The translations under genes and the position numbers were made by a program. DNA of 64,000 nt from Combretum micranthum (Eukaryota > Streptophyta > Magnoliopsida > Myrtales > Combretaceae): assembly GCA_024138025.1 (NCBI GenBank), contig JAMXBD010001201.1:186001-250000 (forward strand), in the 5' to 3' direction. Shown piece after piece: positions 1 through 11,930 of the stretch. How positions within the stretch are numbered: position 1 is the stretch's first letter; every line of letters begins with the position of its first letter. The notes beneath the pieces are model-generated. The model was not told the origin of the DNA and ran no database searches. It saw only the letters and a program-made list of their open reading frames with translations.

Positions 1-169
1 TTGTCACTCAGCCCGAAGAGTTAAACCTAAATCATTTATGGGCTTTAAGACCCAAAATCTAGATTTATCCCTCTAGAAGTGAAAATAGAAAGTTGAAGTT
101 TGGAATTCCTTTACTTTTCACACCCAATTTGTTCTTTGCTTTCTTCTCTCCATTAAGTTAAATATACTA

Positions 170-367
170 AGGGCTTGTTTGGATCCTTGTTTTAGTATCG
201 TTTTGGCATCATTTTCAAACTGAACATATAGTAAACAGATACTGAACCTATACAGATATGATACCGATGAAAAACTGACAATTTTAGTTATAAACTAAAC
301 AAACCAAATCGATATTGAACCAGTACTGATCCAATACAAATAAAAATATGACAATCCAAACAGGGCC
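170..367. mobile_element. Short non-autonomous hAT-type MITE
   Basis: The ends are imperfect inverted repeats: agggcttgtttggat on the left and atccaaacagggcc on the right. They are flanked by 7-8 bp direct repeats (atatacta at 162-169, atatactt at 368-375). Length (~198 bp), TIR style and an 8-bp-class duplication fit a hAT-derived MITE. There is no coding capacity. Confidence 0.7.
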
Positions 368-375
368 ATATACTT

Positions 376-3300
376 GAGAGTACTATTAAAAGTTAGAATG
401 TTTGGAGTTTGTTTCTAAGTATTTTTTTGTTATTTGGTTTACAAGCAGTAATATATAGGAAGTTAGATTATATATAACATAGCATTGCATTGACACTGTT
501 AGATATATGTTTTGTTAGATTATAAATACAATATATAGTATATGTATATACATATGATCTTATGAATATTGCAGGGGGTTGAATTTGATTTATGGGTTGA
601 AGCCTAGTTTTGACTAGGATTTGACTCTTTATGCTAAGTTGACACTAGTTAAATAGTTAAGTTTAGTTATTTTGGAATAATCAAGGAAAATTGGTACATA
701 AGCTTAAAGTAGGGTTTGTTGGAATTGATTTGCCTCAACTTTAACTCTTCTCAATAAGGCTGATATATTATAAAAAGTGTCCTTAGTGGACTTGGGTCTT
801 TAAGGGAGTCACTATGGATCTACTTGTAAGGGACTCATCTTAGCTATTGATTGTTGTCGTGATTTGACAAACAATATTTATAGATGATAGCCAAGTTCTA
901 TAAACGATAGTCCCTTCAATTTGGATCATTCTAAAATTCTATGATATGCCACTATATTGCTAGATTTTGTCTCAAAACACTAGATCCTTCATTTTACTTA
1001 GTCTAGTAAGGTTGGATGCTTTATGGCTCCCCCATCAATTATAAGTGCATTTGAGTTTATTGGGATTGCATGCTTCTCCTCTCTATAGACTTCTCTACTA
1101 CTCATCTCTTACATGTCATTACACCAATTACACCTTACTCCTCGATACTCATGGAACGATATAATTTTCTAAGTTGAACCCATACACCTCCATATGTAGA
1201 ATAATTTACATGTAACATGTAGAGATATAGTAAATTATATACATATATATAATAGAAGCAAAGTCAAAGAGGGTTTATTTATTCATTTATTTTTATTTTA
1301 TCGATGGCTAATTTTAATAAGGCATAATTATCACATTGCACGAACTTTCTATTAAGGAACAAAAATTTTTATACCCTAAAAGTAACTAGTACTTTCTCGA
1401 TTAAATTCAAATAAATAAAGATATAAAGGGTATTGCTTTTCATTACCTTCAATGATTATAAAAATTATTAACCTCACATATAAAAGTTCATTTTTTGGGT
1501 CGACTGAATGGCACCAAGAAGAAGGCTACCTAATAGATCTTAAAATGGTATTTGGCGGTATTCTTTCTCGTTAAACTTGCCATTTTTTGCTTTCCCTTTC
1601 TCCTCACAAAGTTCAATATTGTGATGGAATAAGTCACTTCATATAAGCCCACATATGTATATGTTAAGTTCGGAAAATCGTTATTAAAGTTTATAATAAA
1701 AAAATTTCATTTATATGTGCTCATAGTCAAGTAATCAACAAAATTACATGTGACGAATAAATATTTGAGGTCAAATTCATAGAAAAGTATTGAATTTACA
1801 AGTGATTGAAATAAATATCAACATGTTATAGCACAACTAAATTGAGTTGATGTGATACATTTATAGGATAGTGATAGAATCTTTATTTAAATCAGTTATT
1901 ATAATATTGATCCTCTATTTCAATCGCTTAAAAGTCCAATCTCTATTTTCATTATTTAGGATAACATTGGTTTTTATTTTAACGAATTAAAAGTTTAACA
2001 TCTTTTGGGGGGAAAAAACCGATGTCTATTACAACTTGAGCTTAACAATATGTTTGAATTGTGGGAAGGAAAGGAAATGGAGGGAATGTGCCTAACATTA
2101 TATTTGAATTGTGGGAAGGAAAGGAAAGGAAATGGAGGGAATGTGTCGAGGAAATTTTACTTTTCCCTTGTTTGAAAAAGGAAGAAAGGGGAGAAGATTG
2201 ATTTAATATAAGTTTGGCAATTTTTTGGGGAAAAAAAAGTAGAAATTAATGAAAATGTGTGGAAAGAAGAAGAATGGGAAAAAACCAAAGGAAATGAAGT
2301 TTTCATTTGTTATTTGGATTTATTGGATGGAAATAAAAGAAAGTGGGAAATAGAGAAAAGCGATATATAAATTGACTAATATATCATTTACTTTACTTTT
2401 CTAATTTTTTTTTTTGTGTATTGATAATTTTACACAATTTCCACTAATAACCACAATTTTATCTACAAAATAGAGAGAGAGAGGAGAAAAAAATGAATTA
2501 AAAGTGAATTTTCTTGATTTTATCATTATCTATATTCATTTAGTTATCCAAACACAACAATTCCATTGATTTCCTTCCACCTCCACAACTTTCTACTGAT
2601 TTCATTGTTTACGAACACAACATTACGGATGAAAATTTTCAACATCAAAAATAAAATATCTAAATACGATGACAAAATATGCCCTTAAAATAAAAGTGTA
2701 TCTCCAATATATAGAGACTTCAATGGATTTTATAAAAAAAAAAGTTAATTTTTTAATTTTCTATTCATTTTTCCCTCTCCATCCATATAAAAAAATCATA
2801 ATTTTTCTAACACAACGTGAATAATGGAAAGACAATGCAAAAAAAATAGAAAGAAACTTTATTTTCTAATAACTATTCATGAATGACGACAATAATAAAT
2901 ATGTATAATCCTAACCCTAATAAGACACCAAATTAAAAATAGGGAATAAAATCTAAAGAAATCTAATATTACAAAGCCCAAAAAATTAAAATAGCCAGTT
3001 TTAGGCCTTAATTCAATCCTCAGTTTTGTGTCATGGATTCCATAACTCCTCTTAAATCAAAGTTAGACTTGTTTAAGTTGCTACCAGAAAATTGATTTAT
3101 TTATGGTTTACTTTTGGTATATTGTTTGTTCCATCTGTCTATATAATCAAGGCAAATCCATTCACATCATTCCTTTCATTTTCGTTTTTTTTTTTTTGTT
3201 ATTCTTTCTCGACACCTACCTTCCATTCAAATTCCTTTACTTTCCAAACATAGTATAATATTGATCCCTTTGTTTGCAATTTTGCCTTAAATAATCTAAG

Positions 3301-4041
3301 CAACCTAACTTATTAGGGTAAGTGTTGTACCGTTTGGTTTTTCTTTTAAATTTCAACCTAACCATGTGGTTTAGTTTGTAATTTTTTCAAACAAAAAAAA
3401 AGTTCGATATGATTCGGTTTGCGGTTCGAATTTTTTTTTAAATAAAAATACATTATATCGAGAGGTGTCAATTATATATTTATTATACTGATGGAAATGC
3501 AAACAATAATATTTAAAATTATTTATTTATCTAAATAAATATATAAACTTATAGCAAAGAGATTTCATTCACCATAAAATAATCATATGTGAGTTCCATT
3601 CTCTTGAATTATTGTGAACTACAATGATATATTGAACTTGATAATATTAGAATATACTCTCCTAATTTAAGGTATAAATTTCAATTTGGGCTTGAAAACA
3701 TCTTATCAATTACATAAATCAATAAGTAACTAGGTAATATGAGTGGGATAATCGATAAGACAAAGGAAAAAGAAATATTCACACTAAAGGCTAAAACCTA
3801 AAAATTAACTTATTTGTACCACAATTATTGAAGCATAACACAACCAATCTAATTTTATTCTCACAAAGGATGCATATCTAAATCAAAATTAAAAAATAAT
3901 TAATTTGCTTAATACAATAATTAAAAATATATATGTTTGAGTATTTAGCTTTTTAAGAAAGAAATATGTAAAACGATTCACTTTGAATTGCACAGTTTAG
4001 TTTGGGATCCGAATCAAACTACAAAATATTTACTTTTCATC
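376..4041. other. AT-rich intergenic DNA without a recognised gene
   Basis: No coding exon or RNA gene was found on either strand. The stretch has A/T runs, a polypurine block near 2.05-2.35 kb (see separate entry) and low-complexity DNA. The segments around 3.3-3.45 kb and 4.27-4.37 kb, rich in 'cggtttggtt'-like motifs, resemble a degraded non-autonomous transposon that the TRIM at 4047 entered, but I could not define its ends. Confidence 0.6.
2046..2150. repeat. Direct duplication of a ~50-bp polypurine unit
   Basis: Two near-identical copies of a unit starting tttgaattgtgggaagg lie head to tail (about 2052-2090 and 2103-2147). They differ mainly by an extra 'aaagg' in the second copy. A pyrimidine-rich counterpart near 2555-2625 suggests a degraded foldback element. 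Confidence 0.5.
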
Positions 4042-4046
4042 GAATC

Positions 4047-4266
4047 TGTGATACCCCTAAAATATACGTTGTTGAACTCTAATCACAGATGTGCTTTTTG
4101 ATATAATGGCTTAGAGTTGGTCGTAACTCTAAAGTTAAGCGTACTTTGTACAGAGCAATCCCATGATGGGTAACCCCCTGGAAAGCGCTAGCACCAAAAG
4201 GATAAAACCATGCGGCGCATGGTTAAAGCAGGCAATACCTGGTGGATGAAGTTGCAGGGTGTTACA
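4047..4266 (+). mobile_element. Solo LTR of a Cassandra-type TRIM retrotransposon
   Basis: The 220-bp unit begins tgtgatacccct and ends gcagggtgttaca. It is flanked by perfect 5-bp duplications, gaatc at 4042-4046 and 4267-4271. It contains a clear 5S rRNA-derived segment. Small LTRs carrying 5S sequence are the hallmark of Cassandra TRIMs. There is no second LTR, PBS or PPT, so this is a solo LTR. Confidence 0.85.
4123..4195 (+). promoter_or_regulatory. 5S rRNA-like internal pol III promoter block in the TRIM LTR
   Basis: The segment follows the 3' two thirds of plant 5S rRNA. It has an A-box-like agttaagcgtacttt and a C-box-like gatgggtaaccccctgg in the right order and at about 5S spacing. 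The 5' part of 5S is poorly conserved, so this is a transposon-borne promoter, not a functional 5S gene. Confidence 0.8.
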
Positions 4267-4271
4267 GAATC

Positions 4272-4944
4272 AAACCACAAATCAATTTGTTTAAAAAAAA
4301 ATCAAAATTTTTGTTCGATTTGATCTTATCCGGTTTAGTTCACAGTTTGCTTGGTTTTTTTTCACATTCATGTGAAATGGGTATAGCTATTGTCATTTCC
4401 TATGCCAACAATTGCATTGTTATTTAACCAATCCTTTAAATAAATAGCCAGATGATGTCCGGCAACCTCGGCGTCGGTGTGCTTGTTGTAGTGATATGAA
4501 ATATAAAAGAGCACTCATCTCCATCTTTGTCTCCTATGCACGAATCACAAAGAGTTATTTTCCGTAAATAAAGTGGGAGAAGAGTCGAATATGTACATCT
4601 ATTGACATATCAGAGTTTAAAAGTATAAGAGCCTTGAAACCTATGATCCCCGAAAACCTCGAGGCATCAACGATAACAAACAGCAAGAAACTGCGTTTAG
4701 CCGACATAAATATGGGTAATACTAGTGACAACTTTCTTATACCTTGCATCAAAATCACAATTTGCGCTGCTTGATGAATTTGTAATGTTACCTGCTAGGA
4801 TCTGTGGAGTCTGTTTAGTAGCCGCCTTCCACTATTGGTTTGCATCAAAATCAGTAAATAAAGGAAGTTAGGGTTCAAGTTTGAAGTTTCTTTTTTTTTT
4901 TTTTTTTTTTTTATGTAGAAACTTAAAGGTAGAGAGCAACTATC
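4272..4944. other. Intergenic region upstream of the MSL10-like locus
   Basis: No conserved coding sequence was seen. A T-tract of about 23 bases lies at 4890-4912. If the channel gene ever had a promoter here I cannot point to a convincing TATA box. Confidence 0.5.
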
Positions 4945-5050
4945 ATGGGTGGAAACGATGGGACAGTAGGAAAAAATGCAGTCAAAGATGAAGTTAGGTG
5001 AGGATTCCTCCAAGTATTGAAGTCCAAGCTATGGTAATTCAAGTTCTCAT

Positions 5051-5950
5051 TTGGAGTCATCATCGGATTCCTATGTAAAAATCAAAGATGAGAATGACGA
5101 GGCAAGGAACGACCACAATCCAAGTAGTGAAGACGAACCTCTTAGACATGTTTATTCGATGGGAAGGATGCTCAGGTACATCTTATCTGTCTGCCTCGTG
5201 GGAATCTTCATTGCGACTTTGATAGTGCCCAAGTTGAAGCATACTCGAATATGGGGCTTAGAATTGTGGAAATGGATCGTTTTCGTATTAGATATTTTGT
5301 ATGGATGGTCGACTTGTAATTTGTTGATCGTAATTCCAACATTCTTTATTAAGCGGATGTGTTCAAATAAAATTCTCAAGTACCTTGTGGGTCAAATGTG
5401 GGAAAGTGTGGGAGCTTTAATTTGGTTAGTTTCAATTATATTGGCATGGGTGTTAATGATCGATCGTGGAGTGGAGCGATCTAAAGACAATACAAAAATT
5501 CTAGACCGTGTGACAAAGGGTCTTGTGGGGTGTCTCTTTGGAGCTGCAATATGGTTTTTTAAATCTTTTCTGATTAAGCTAGTAGCTTTTTCATTTCAAG
5601 ATGGTAGATTCATCGATCGGAGTAGAAAGTCATCTGATTATCGAGAATTTGCTTTTTTTTATCCAGCTAAACGATCAAGAAATGAATCCGGGGGATCGCA
5701 GCCTGATAATAATCCTACAGTGAAGGCAGGAAAAACAGGAAAAATTTGTTTTTGTATGTGCTGTCCACTGCTATATTTATGTGCGATTTTTATAGTTATT
5801 AGATGTATAATGCACTGGATTATGGCTTCACTTAAGAAGGATGGAGAGCGGGAGGACATGCAGAATCCTCCGGTGGTGGAGGGAGGGGAGGTCCGAGAGG
5901 ATGCTGCTGACAAGATAATTCGAAATGTGACCGGGAACGATTCCGAGTGA
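5051..5950 (+). pseudogene. MSL10: MSL10-like exon 1: N-terminal membrane domain (299-codon ORF)
   Basis: The longest open piece of the locus. The reading frame stays open upstream of the TTG-initiated ORF, so the true start is unclear. Residues ~5-32 are acidic and Ser-rich, like the cytosolic N-terminus of MSL10. Hydrophobic segments lie at about residues 42-60, 70-100, 113-135 and 157-180, and the surrounding IWGLELWKWIV and RVTKGLVGCLFGAAIW are family-typical. From about residue 185 the match decays. The last ~100 residues, including a Cys-rich hydrophobic stretch at ~230-255, do not look like the family and may be intron read-through, since the next exon has a strong acceptor at 6072-6073. 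The family N-terminus is usually much longer, so 5' sequence is missing or degraded. Confidence 0.75.
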
Positions 5951-6073
5951 GGATACATGCAATATCAAAACTTTTGAAACTTAGATGTTAACAAATTGCT
6001 GAAGAATGCATACATTATCCTTTTCTGATTTACTATTAATTTTTTTGTCATTTTTTTTTAATTTTTTTATCAG

Positions 6074-6379
6074 GTGCATTACAGAGAAAGACCTCGTGCG
6101 CTTTATGGAGGGCCACCGCCTACGCTTTATGGAGGACCACCGCCTGCGCTTTGTGGAGGACGACCGCCTGCTCATTGTGAAGGCCGGCCGCATGCCCTTT
6201 ATGAAAACATTGGAATATTCTGATACTATTTCTCGAAAGTTCCCGCGCTTTAAGAAAACAGAGGACGGTGTTGCTTATTTTTTTGACAAGTTTCAAGAAG
6301 CGAAAACGGAAGCGGCCGAAAAAAATAAAGAAGCGAAAGGAGCTAAACAAATTGACAAGTCAACTCTACAGGACTGGCT
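6074..6379 (+). pseudogene. MSL10: MSL10-like exon 2: cytosolic linker
   Basis: A long pyrimidine tract and 'tttatcag' end at 6073, a good splice acceptor. The downstream frame ends KQIDKSTLQDWLV, equivalent to the family's conserved 'SKSxLxNWVV' just before the next intron, and a GT follows at 6374-6375. The front of the exon is occupied by an 8-residue tandem repeat (6099-6194) not expected in this family. The usual long linker (about 150 residues) is largely missing. Confidence 0.7.
6099..6194 (+). repeat. Four-copy 24-bp tandem repeat inside the MSL10-like exon
   Basis: The unit begins cgctttatggagg and recurs at about 6099, 6123, 6147 and 6171, the last copy degenerate. It keeps the reading frame and encodes repeats of the type RFMEDHRL. 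It is GC-rich compared with its surroundings. Confidence 0.8.
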
Positions 6380-6551
6380 GGTCAGTTGATCAGTTTTTGA
6401 GCCGCAACTGATATCATTATTCTTATTCATATCTTTATATTCAAACAGCAGAAAGCTGAACATGTGCTCTAGGAGTAAAATGAATATACAGAGCTACCTG
6501 GGCAGGTAAGATGAACATAAAACTTATGAAAAATTGACCAGGTCATTCGTA

Positions 6552-6849
6552 TCTGCAGGTTACAGCTCACAAAGAAGACAGGAACTTATACATTCCAAGG
6601 AATACACAAAAAAAGCACTTGCGAAGCTAGATAGGCTTGCTTCTGGGATTGCATTCGTAATTGGCCTTATTGTTTGGTGCATGAAAATGGAAATTTTAAC
6701 TACTGAAGCTCTTGTCCTGATTTTCTCAATTTTTTCTTGCTAAAATTGTGTTTGGCGACACTGCCAAAACTGCATTCCAGGCTGTCATATTTGTATTCGC
6801 TATGCATCCATTTGATGTGGGTGATCAGTGTGTCATTGATGAACAGAAG
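6552..6849 (+). pseudogene. MSL10: MSL10-like exon 3: last membrane segments, with a frameshift
   Basis: The frame reads SSQRRQELIHSKEY, then ALAKLDRLASGIAFVIGLIVW, matching the family segment before the pore helix. At about 6722-6740 the homology jumps by one base: the first frame ends at a TAA (6741-6743), while the next frame carries SQFFLAKIVFGDTAK, then VIFVFAMHPFDVGDQC. HPFDVGD is a near-invariant MscS-domain motif. The exon ends at a consensus donor (aag|gtgagt at 6849/6850). The single-base slip in a T-rich run is the clearest inactivating change upstream of the transposon. Confidence 0.85.
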
Positions 6850-6928
6850 GTGAGTTACTTATACTAGAATTTCTTTTTGTTTTATACAGGAGGTTTCTAA
6901 ATTCTAATATATATTTTGATTACAACAG

Positions 6929-7150
6929 ATGTGTAGAAGAGATACACATTTTGCATACAATCTTCCTTGGGAGGTTCGAGAGGTTGGAGAGGGTGGAGAG
7001 GTTCGAGAGGTTAAGCAGTGCATATTCTACCCAAATTCGGTTTTGCTCACTAAAACTTTTCGCAATTCCTCTAGGAAGCTCCGAAATGGAGGATTCCGTG
7101 GAGTTTGAAACAATCAACACTCTAGAAGCCAGAATAAAAGAGCATGTTCT
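6929..7150 (+). pseudogene. MSL10: MSL10-like exon 4: MscS beta domain, scrambled frames
   Basis: After a 79-bp intron (6850-6928, donor gtgagt, acceptor acaacag), three frames hold successive parts of the MscS domain: VEEIHILHTIFL, then CIFYPNSVLLTK, then SEMEDSVEFETINTLEARIKEH. At least two frame changes are needed. The residues between VEEIHIL and YPNSVLLTK are replaced by a purine-rich 9-bp-type repeat (6970-7013). Confidence 0.8.
6970..7013 (+). repeat. Purine-rich short tandem repeat (gaggttcga / gaggttgga type)
   Basis: About five degenerate copies of a 9-bp unit (gaggttcga, gaggttgga, gagggtgga and so on). It lies inside the MscS domain coding region and displaces the conserved segment. 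Confidence 0.75.
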
Positions 7151-8269
7151 CTACGATCTTTTATGCATAAATTTATAAACAAATAAATATTGCTTTTTCC
7201 TTGCATTACTAACTTTAAGCATTTATGGCTTCTTTATAGAGAAAGTCCAATTCAAATATGCAATAAAAAATTGGCGTGTTGGACTTGATTATTTCTTTCA
7301 CCAAAACATGAAAGTTTATTTTTATTACTATGAACAATATGATGATTATAGAGTGTTTAAATAATAGCACTACAATTCTTTGGATTAATAGCTTAAGACA
7401 ACCTTATTGAACTCTAATCCAAATATTTGTTGTGGAGTCTTACACTATCAAGGGTAAATTACAAAAATCTTATATGTATTTTATCATATTTGTGAACACA
7501 TGTCATGTATTAAAAGGATACCTTTCAAGATCTTAGTGGTCTCAAAAAACTATTTTTACTTTTTTCTTCTAACTTTATAAAATTTTTTAATATTTTATTT
7601 ATTTAATTTTTTAGCAATAACTGTTAGCAAATTAATTTTTTTAAACCAATAAGATCCTTACATGTATTCCTTAAATAGTATTTAATAATATTAATACTTT
7701 TGTATGAAACTCGGATCACTTAATTATATAAAAAAAATTAATACAAGTTATGTTTGTAAATAGAGAAAAAATAGGTAAAGCTTTTGTATTTAATTCCATG
7801 ATCAAAATTATCTGATTCGGCCATGCTTTTGATATTACCTATGAAGAAAGCTCTAGCTAGCTTTTGATCTGTGTCTCTCTTGCTCCCACAAAAACGCCTA
7901 AAACTAGTCAATAACGACCTTCCATGGATTCTCTTATTTTATGTGTGGAATTCGTTAATATATATTCACTTGGTTGAGCATTATTATTACAAAAACACAA
8001 ATCCTTATTTGCTTATATTACTTAATGTGTGTGAAGCTTAAGTGCAGTCCACACATGTGATACATAATATTTTATCGTACAGTCATTTTATTAATGTTGT
8101 GATTGACGGTTGCTGGATTGGCCTTTTCCTAGATCTGCTTTTGCTCTTCACACCGAGATCATTCAAGTTCTCGATCTTTATAATGTATAAAGGACTCGGA
8201 TATTTTCAATTTACTTAACTTGCGAGAAGCTAAATCCATTAATCTTGATGTGGCCTTACTATGTTTCAG
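7151..8269 (+). other. Intron of the MSL10-like locus
   Basis: About 1.1 kb of AT-rich DNA between the MscS-domain exon and the C-terminal exon. No coding or RNA feature was found. A 'gggtaaattac' motif at about 7453 resembles the terminus of the MITE at 16391, but no partner end was identified. Confidence 0.55.
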
Positions 8270-8422
8270 ATAATTAGAGAAAGATCATAAACGCTGGCAT
8301 CGTAAGCGCAGCAGTCTTGTGGTTAAGGACATTGACAACATGGGAAACGTAAAAATGGCTCTTTCTATAACTCATAATATAAATTTTCAAAACAGTGGGA
8401 AAAAGATTAGCCGAAGATCTAA
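8270..8422 (+). pseudogene. MSL10: MSL10-like last exon, 5' half
   Basis: Follows an acceptor-like 'atgtttcag' (8261-8269). From 8277 the frame reads EKDHKRWHRKRSSLVVKDIDN, then MALSITHNINFQNSGKKISRRS, matching the conserved MSL C-terminal region. An in-frame TAA at 8271-8273 implies the true acceptor is the 'ttag' just before 8278 or that the 5' edge has decayed. The frame runs into the LTR at 8423 and stops at 8448 (tga). Confidence 0.85.
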
Positions 8423-9899
8423 TGTGACTCCCGATATTTTTCGATCATGAGACCTGCAATTGGGAATAAAATTTCATAAATAGATATTAGAAATAGATAT
8501 TTAGTTAGTAAGCTTGGAAATGCACGTTTAAATTTTATTTTGTTGAATCTTATAGTAACAAGTAATTTTTTTTAGCTAGTAAAAGATGTCAAAAATAAGG
8601 TTACTAGACATGATTTAATAATTTACTAATTATAAGTAATGATTTTAGGTTTCAAGTATAAAATGAAACAATTAAATTTTTAAACATATTGGTAAAAAGG
8701 AGTAGTTTGAATAAGAATCGCTACGGTTGAAAGATACACGATATATAAAAAAAGATCAATATCTATGAATTTGGACCTCAAATGAGAAATTGAATGGCAT
8801 GAACGTGAAAGTTAGAAAACTCTCTTTTTTAGGGCCTAAAACCCTAATCACGTACGTGAAAACCCTAATACTACTTAATCGTATAGTTATATAATGCTAA
8901 ATATTAAATTAAAACTATCTTTTATAATATTTGAAAGTTAGAAATAACCCTTAATATTATTGTCTTGAATTAATTGAAAAATTGTCTGCATATTTATCAA
9001 TATCTATCTGATAGCATAAAACTATTTGTCTTATATACATTATAATTAACTAGCTTAGAATTGTATTCATGAAATTCCTTAAAGCTCAAGCAGACACACA
9101 GTAAAGAAGTAGAGCTCATGAGTGGTAAAATTTTCAAACATTCCCCCATTAAATGATTGATAGTGACATATTGACTCACACATACACATGGAAAAATAAC
9201 AGCCATTCACTTGTAAAGGAAGCCATTTTCACCTCAAATTTCACAAGTCATTCCATATGAGATCTAAAGTAATCCTTAACAAACAATACAACTCACACAT
9301 ACAAAATACACCCAAAATTTCTCTTGAAAGCACTAAAATTTCTAGCTTCATTCTTCTTTCACATAAAAATCAACAATAGCAATTACCAACGCCAAGCAAC
9401 TTCTTCCACCTATCCTCAATTCCCTAGGTAAGTTAAATGCTACCTTTCTTACAAAACTCTTAGAGAAAGAAGAAGAAACAACTTTGAACTTTCTCAAAGC
9501 TAAGGTAATGTTTTTTTTTTTCTCTAAAACTATCTTCATAGACTGCATTAGAAGATATGATAGACTTAGAATCACCCTAGAATAAAGATTAAGATATCTT
9601 ACCTTTATATTTATGCAATTTATCTTACAACATTCAAACTAAGGATATGAAAAATGAAGGATTAACAAGCTAGGGGAGAAACAAAAAGATATAGACTTAT
9701 GAAATATGTTAATTTTGATCAAATCTTTCCTAAACACCCATATAAAATCCTAGGAGTTAGAATAACTTCACCAACATAATGATTTTTATGGCTAACATAA
9801 AGGTAAGACTATGAAAAAAAAAATACATATACATTAATACTTTGTTTAAATAGGAGTAATATATATCTGATATTGGGAACTAAATTGCGGCCATAATTT

Positions 9900-10335
9900 A
9901 AGAAAGAACACTAGTCATAGCAATGAACATGGCCATGATATCCTCAGGAGTCTAAAAGTAATACCCATCATTGTCGTAACCTTGACTGTGATCCTCACTG
10001 AACTAAAATTTAATTTAGACATATCACAGTCGTAACATGGGGAGTGATCTCCTTGGAAAATAAATTTTATGCACATCACGACCGTGATGTACCCCGTGAT
10101 CTTCACTGTGCTTAAGTTTGAACCCATCATGGCCGTAATATAGGAAGTTATCTTCTTAGGTCATAAAGCTTGCATTGATCACGGTCGTGATGTTGCCCAT
10201 GATATCCTCTGACTTGTATTTTAACACCTACCATGGCCGTGATATAGGCCGTTATCTCCACTAACCAAAAAATTATACTTGTTATGCCCATAATCCCATT
10301 CATGATCATCAATCACGGCCTACGTCACGCCCATG
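9900..10335. repeat. Degenerate array of a 'tcacggccgtga' palindrome in LTR G
   Basis: The palindromic core (variants atcacgaccgtgat, atcacggtcgtgat, catggccgtgat) recurs about every 30-70 bp among AT-rich spacers. A matching array lies in LTR F (37270-37760), so it belongs to this LTR subfamily. Confidence 0.75.
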
Positions 10336-11348
10336 ATACATTACCCCTATCTCATCACCTCCCAAATAACGCTTGTGATTTACACCTTAACCCCAAGACC
10401 TTGTAACATATAAAATTTCTTAAACTAACAAAAAGATAAAAGATTTAGGAAAAATTAAGAATTTCAATTTAAATGTTTGTCGGTTAATATGAGGATATAA
10501 CTTAGAATCAAATAATTAATCTTAAGCAATACATACATAAGAATATAGATTTTTGTCTTCATAAATTTTAAGTCAAGGCCACAAATAAAGGTCAATATAA
10601 GCTATGTAAATTTCAAGTAATGTGATCCTAATAATTTAAAATATATATTTAAATCAAAATGAAGAGAAACACAATGCACAAAAGAAAAAAAATGCAATAT
10701 GAGTTTTAGTTAAGTATAGGGCCATGAACAAAAATAAGTTCATATAAACTTTATAGCTTAACGTAAAAAACATCAACTTTAAAAACACTAAACAAACATC
10801 TATACTATAAAATTAACCTAAGGATAAAAGAAAAATATAAGGAATATTGAAAAACTTGAGTCTAGGGCATAGGGATGTAAACAGGGCGGGTCTGGGACTG
10901 TGAGCTCCGAAAATTTCCGATTTCTGATTTCTTAAATTGTCTTGATAATTTTAATTATTATTTTGTTTATTTTATTTTATTTATCAAATTGAGTATAAAC
11001 TTCTTAATAAACTAATTTTTCTTTATTCAACTATGAATATACTCTAAACAGTATTAATTAAAGATTTTATTTATAAATTCTTCGTCTGAATGTTGTCTGA
11101 GTATTTGATTTTATAAGATAAAAATATTATTCGATTTACTATTATAATTTTGAACCGTGTATTTTGTTTAATTTAAATATTTCTTATTTTTGATTAAATT
11201 TTTCCGAGACGATTAGTTAACAAGAAATTTAACAAGATCCATGTTGCAATCAATTTATTAAATATATATATATATAAGATTAAATACGGAGGATATGTCT
11301 GACATTTTTCTTCTTGATTGTTTTGTTGACTTTAAGCCTTGTTGGGAG

Positions 11349-11372
11349 ATATATATATATATATATATATAT
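11349..11372. repeat. (TA)n microsatellite
   Basis: An uninterrupted TA run of about 24 bases inside LTR D. Further TA-rich blocks lie at 12018-12180 and 12565-12590. Confidence 0.9.
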
Positions 11373-11571
11373 GTATACAAAGCAAAGCTGCGTTTCTCTC
11401 TTTTTTTCTCTTCCTTTCTGTTTTGGATTTCTTCGTTTTCTTTCTTTCTTTTTTTGGTTCGATTTCTTTTCCTTTTTCTTCTTCCTTCTCTCTTAGTCTT
11501 CTGGGCAGCAACGGTCCGAATAGGTGAGTTCTTCTTTCTCTTTCTTTCTTTCCTTCTTTTGCTGTTCATCG

Positions 11572-11606
<35 letters not shown>

Positions 11607-11810
11607 TTCGTTGCACCACCACAGCACCACCACAGCACCACCACACACCACAGCACACACGCTCCACACAGCAGCACACACCACAACACCGTTCCTCACC
11701 CACCACCACACACGCACCACTGCTCACGGACAGAGCAGGGTGCTCTGCCTCCGCCGAGCATCCACGCTCACCACACGCCCGCTGGAAGGCCCGATGGGCG
11801 CTCGGAGCAG

Positions 11811-11930
11811 CGCTCAACGAGCGCCCAGCCTAGCGCTCAAGGAGCGCATCTGATGCGTTCCAGCAGCGCTAGCGAGCGCTGGCGCTCAGAAGCGCTCGAG
11901 CTAGCGCTCGAGCAGCGCTCAGCGAGCGCT
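11811..11930. repeat. Dense cluster of AGCGCT palindromes in LTR D
   Basis: Eight AGCGCT hexamers, mostly within gagcgctc or cagcgctc contexts, occur in about 120 bp. This is a GC-rich island in otherwise AT-rich DNA. Confidence 0.85.

Noticed and set aside
4123..4195. Functional 5S rRNA gene
   Set aside because: Only the 3' two thirds match, with many changes, and it lies inside a TSD-flanked LTR.
4242..4427. 61-codon ORF
   Set aside because: Starts inside the TRIM LTR and runs into T-rich DNA; no homology.
7151..8269. Another gene in the MSL intron
   Set aside because: No coding similarity or long frame; treated as intron.
9900..10335. CRISPR-like array
   Set aside because: Repeats are degenerate, spacing is irregular and the sequence is inside a plant LTR.
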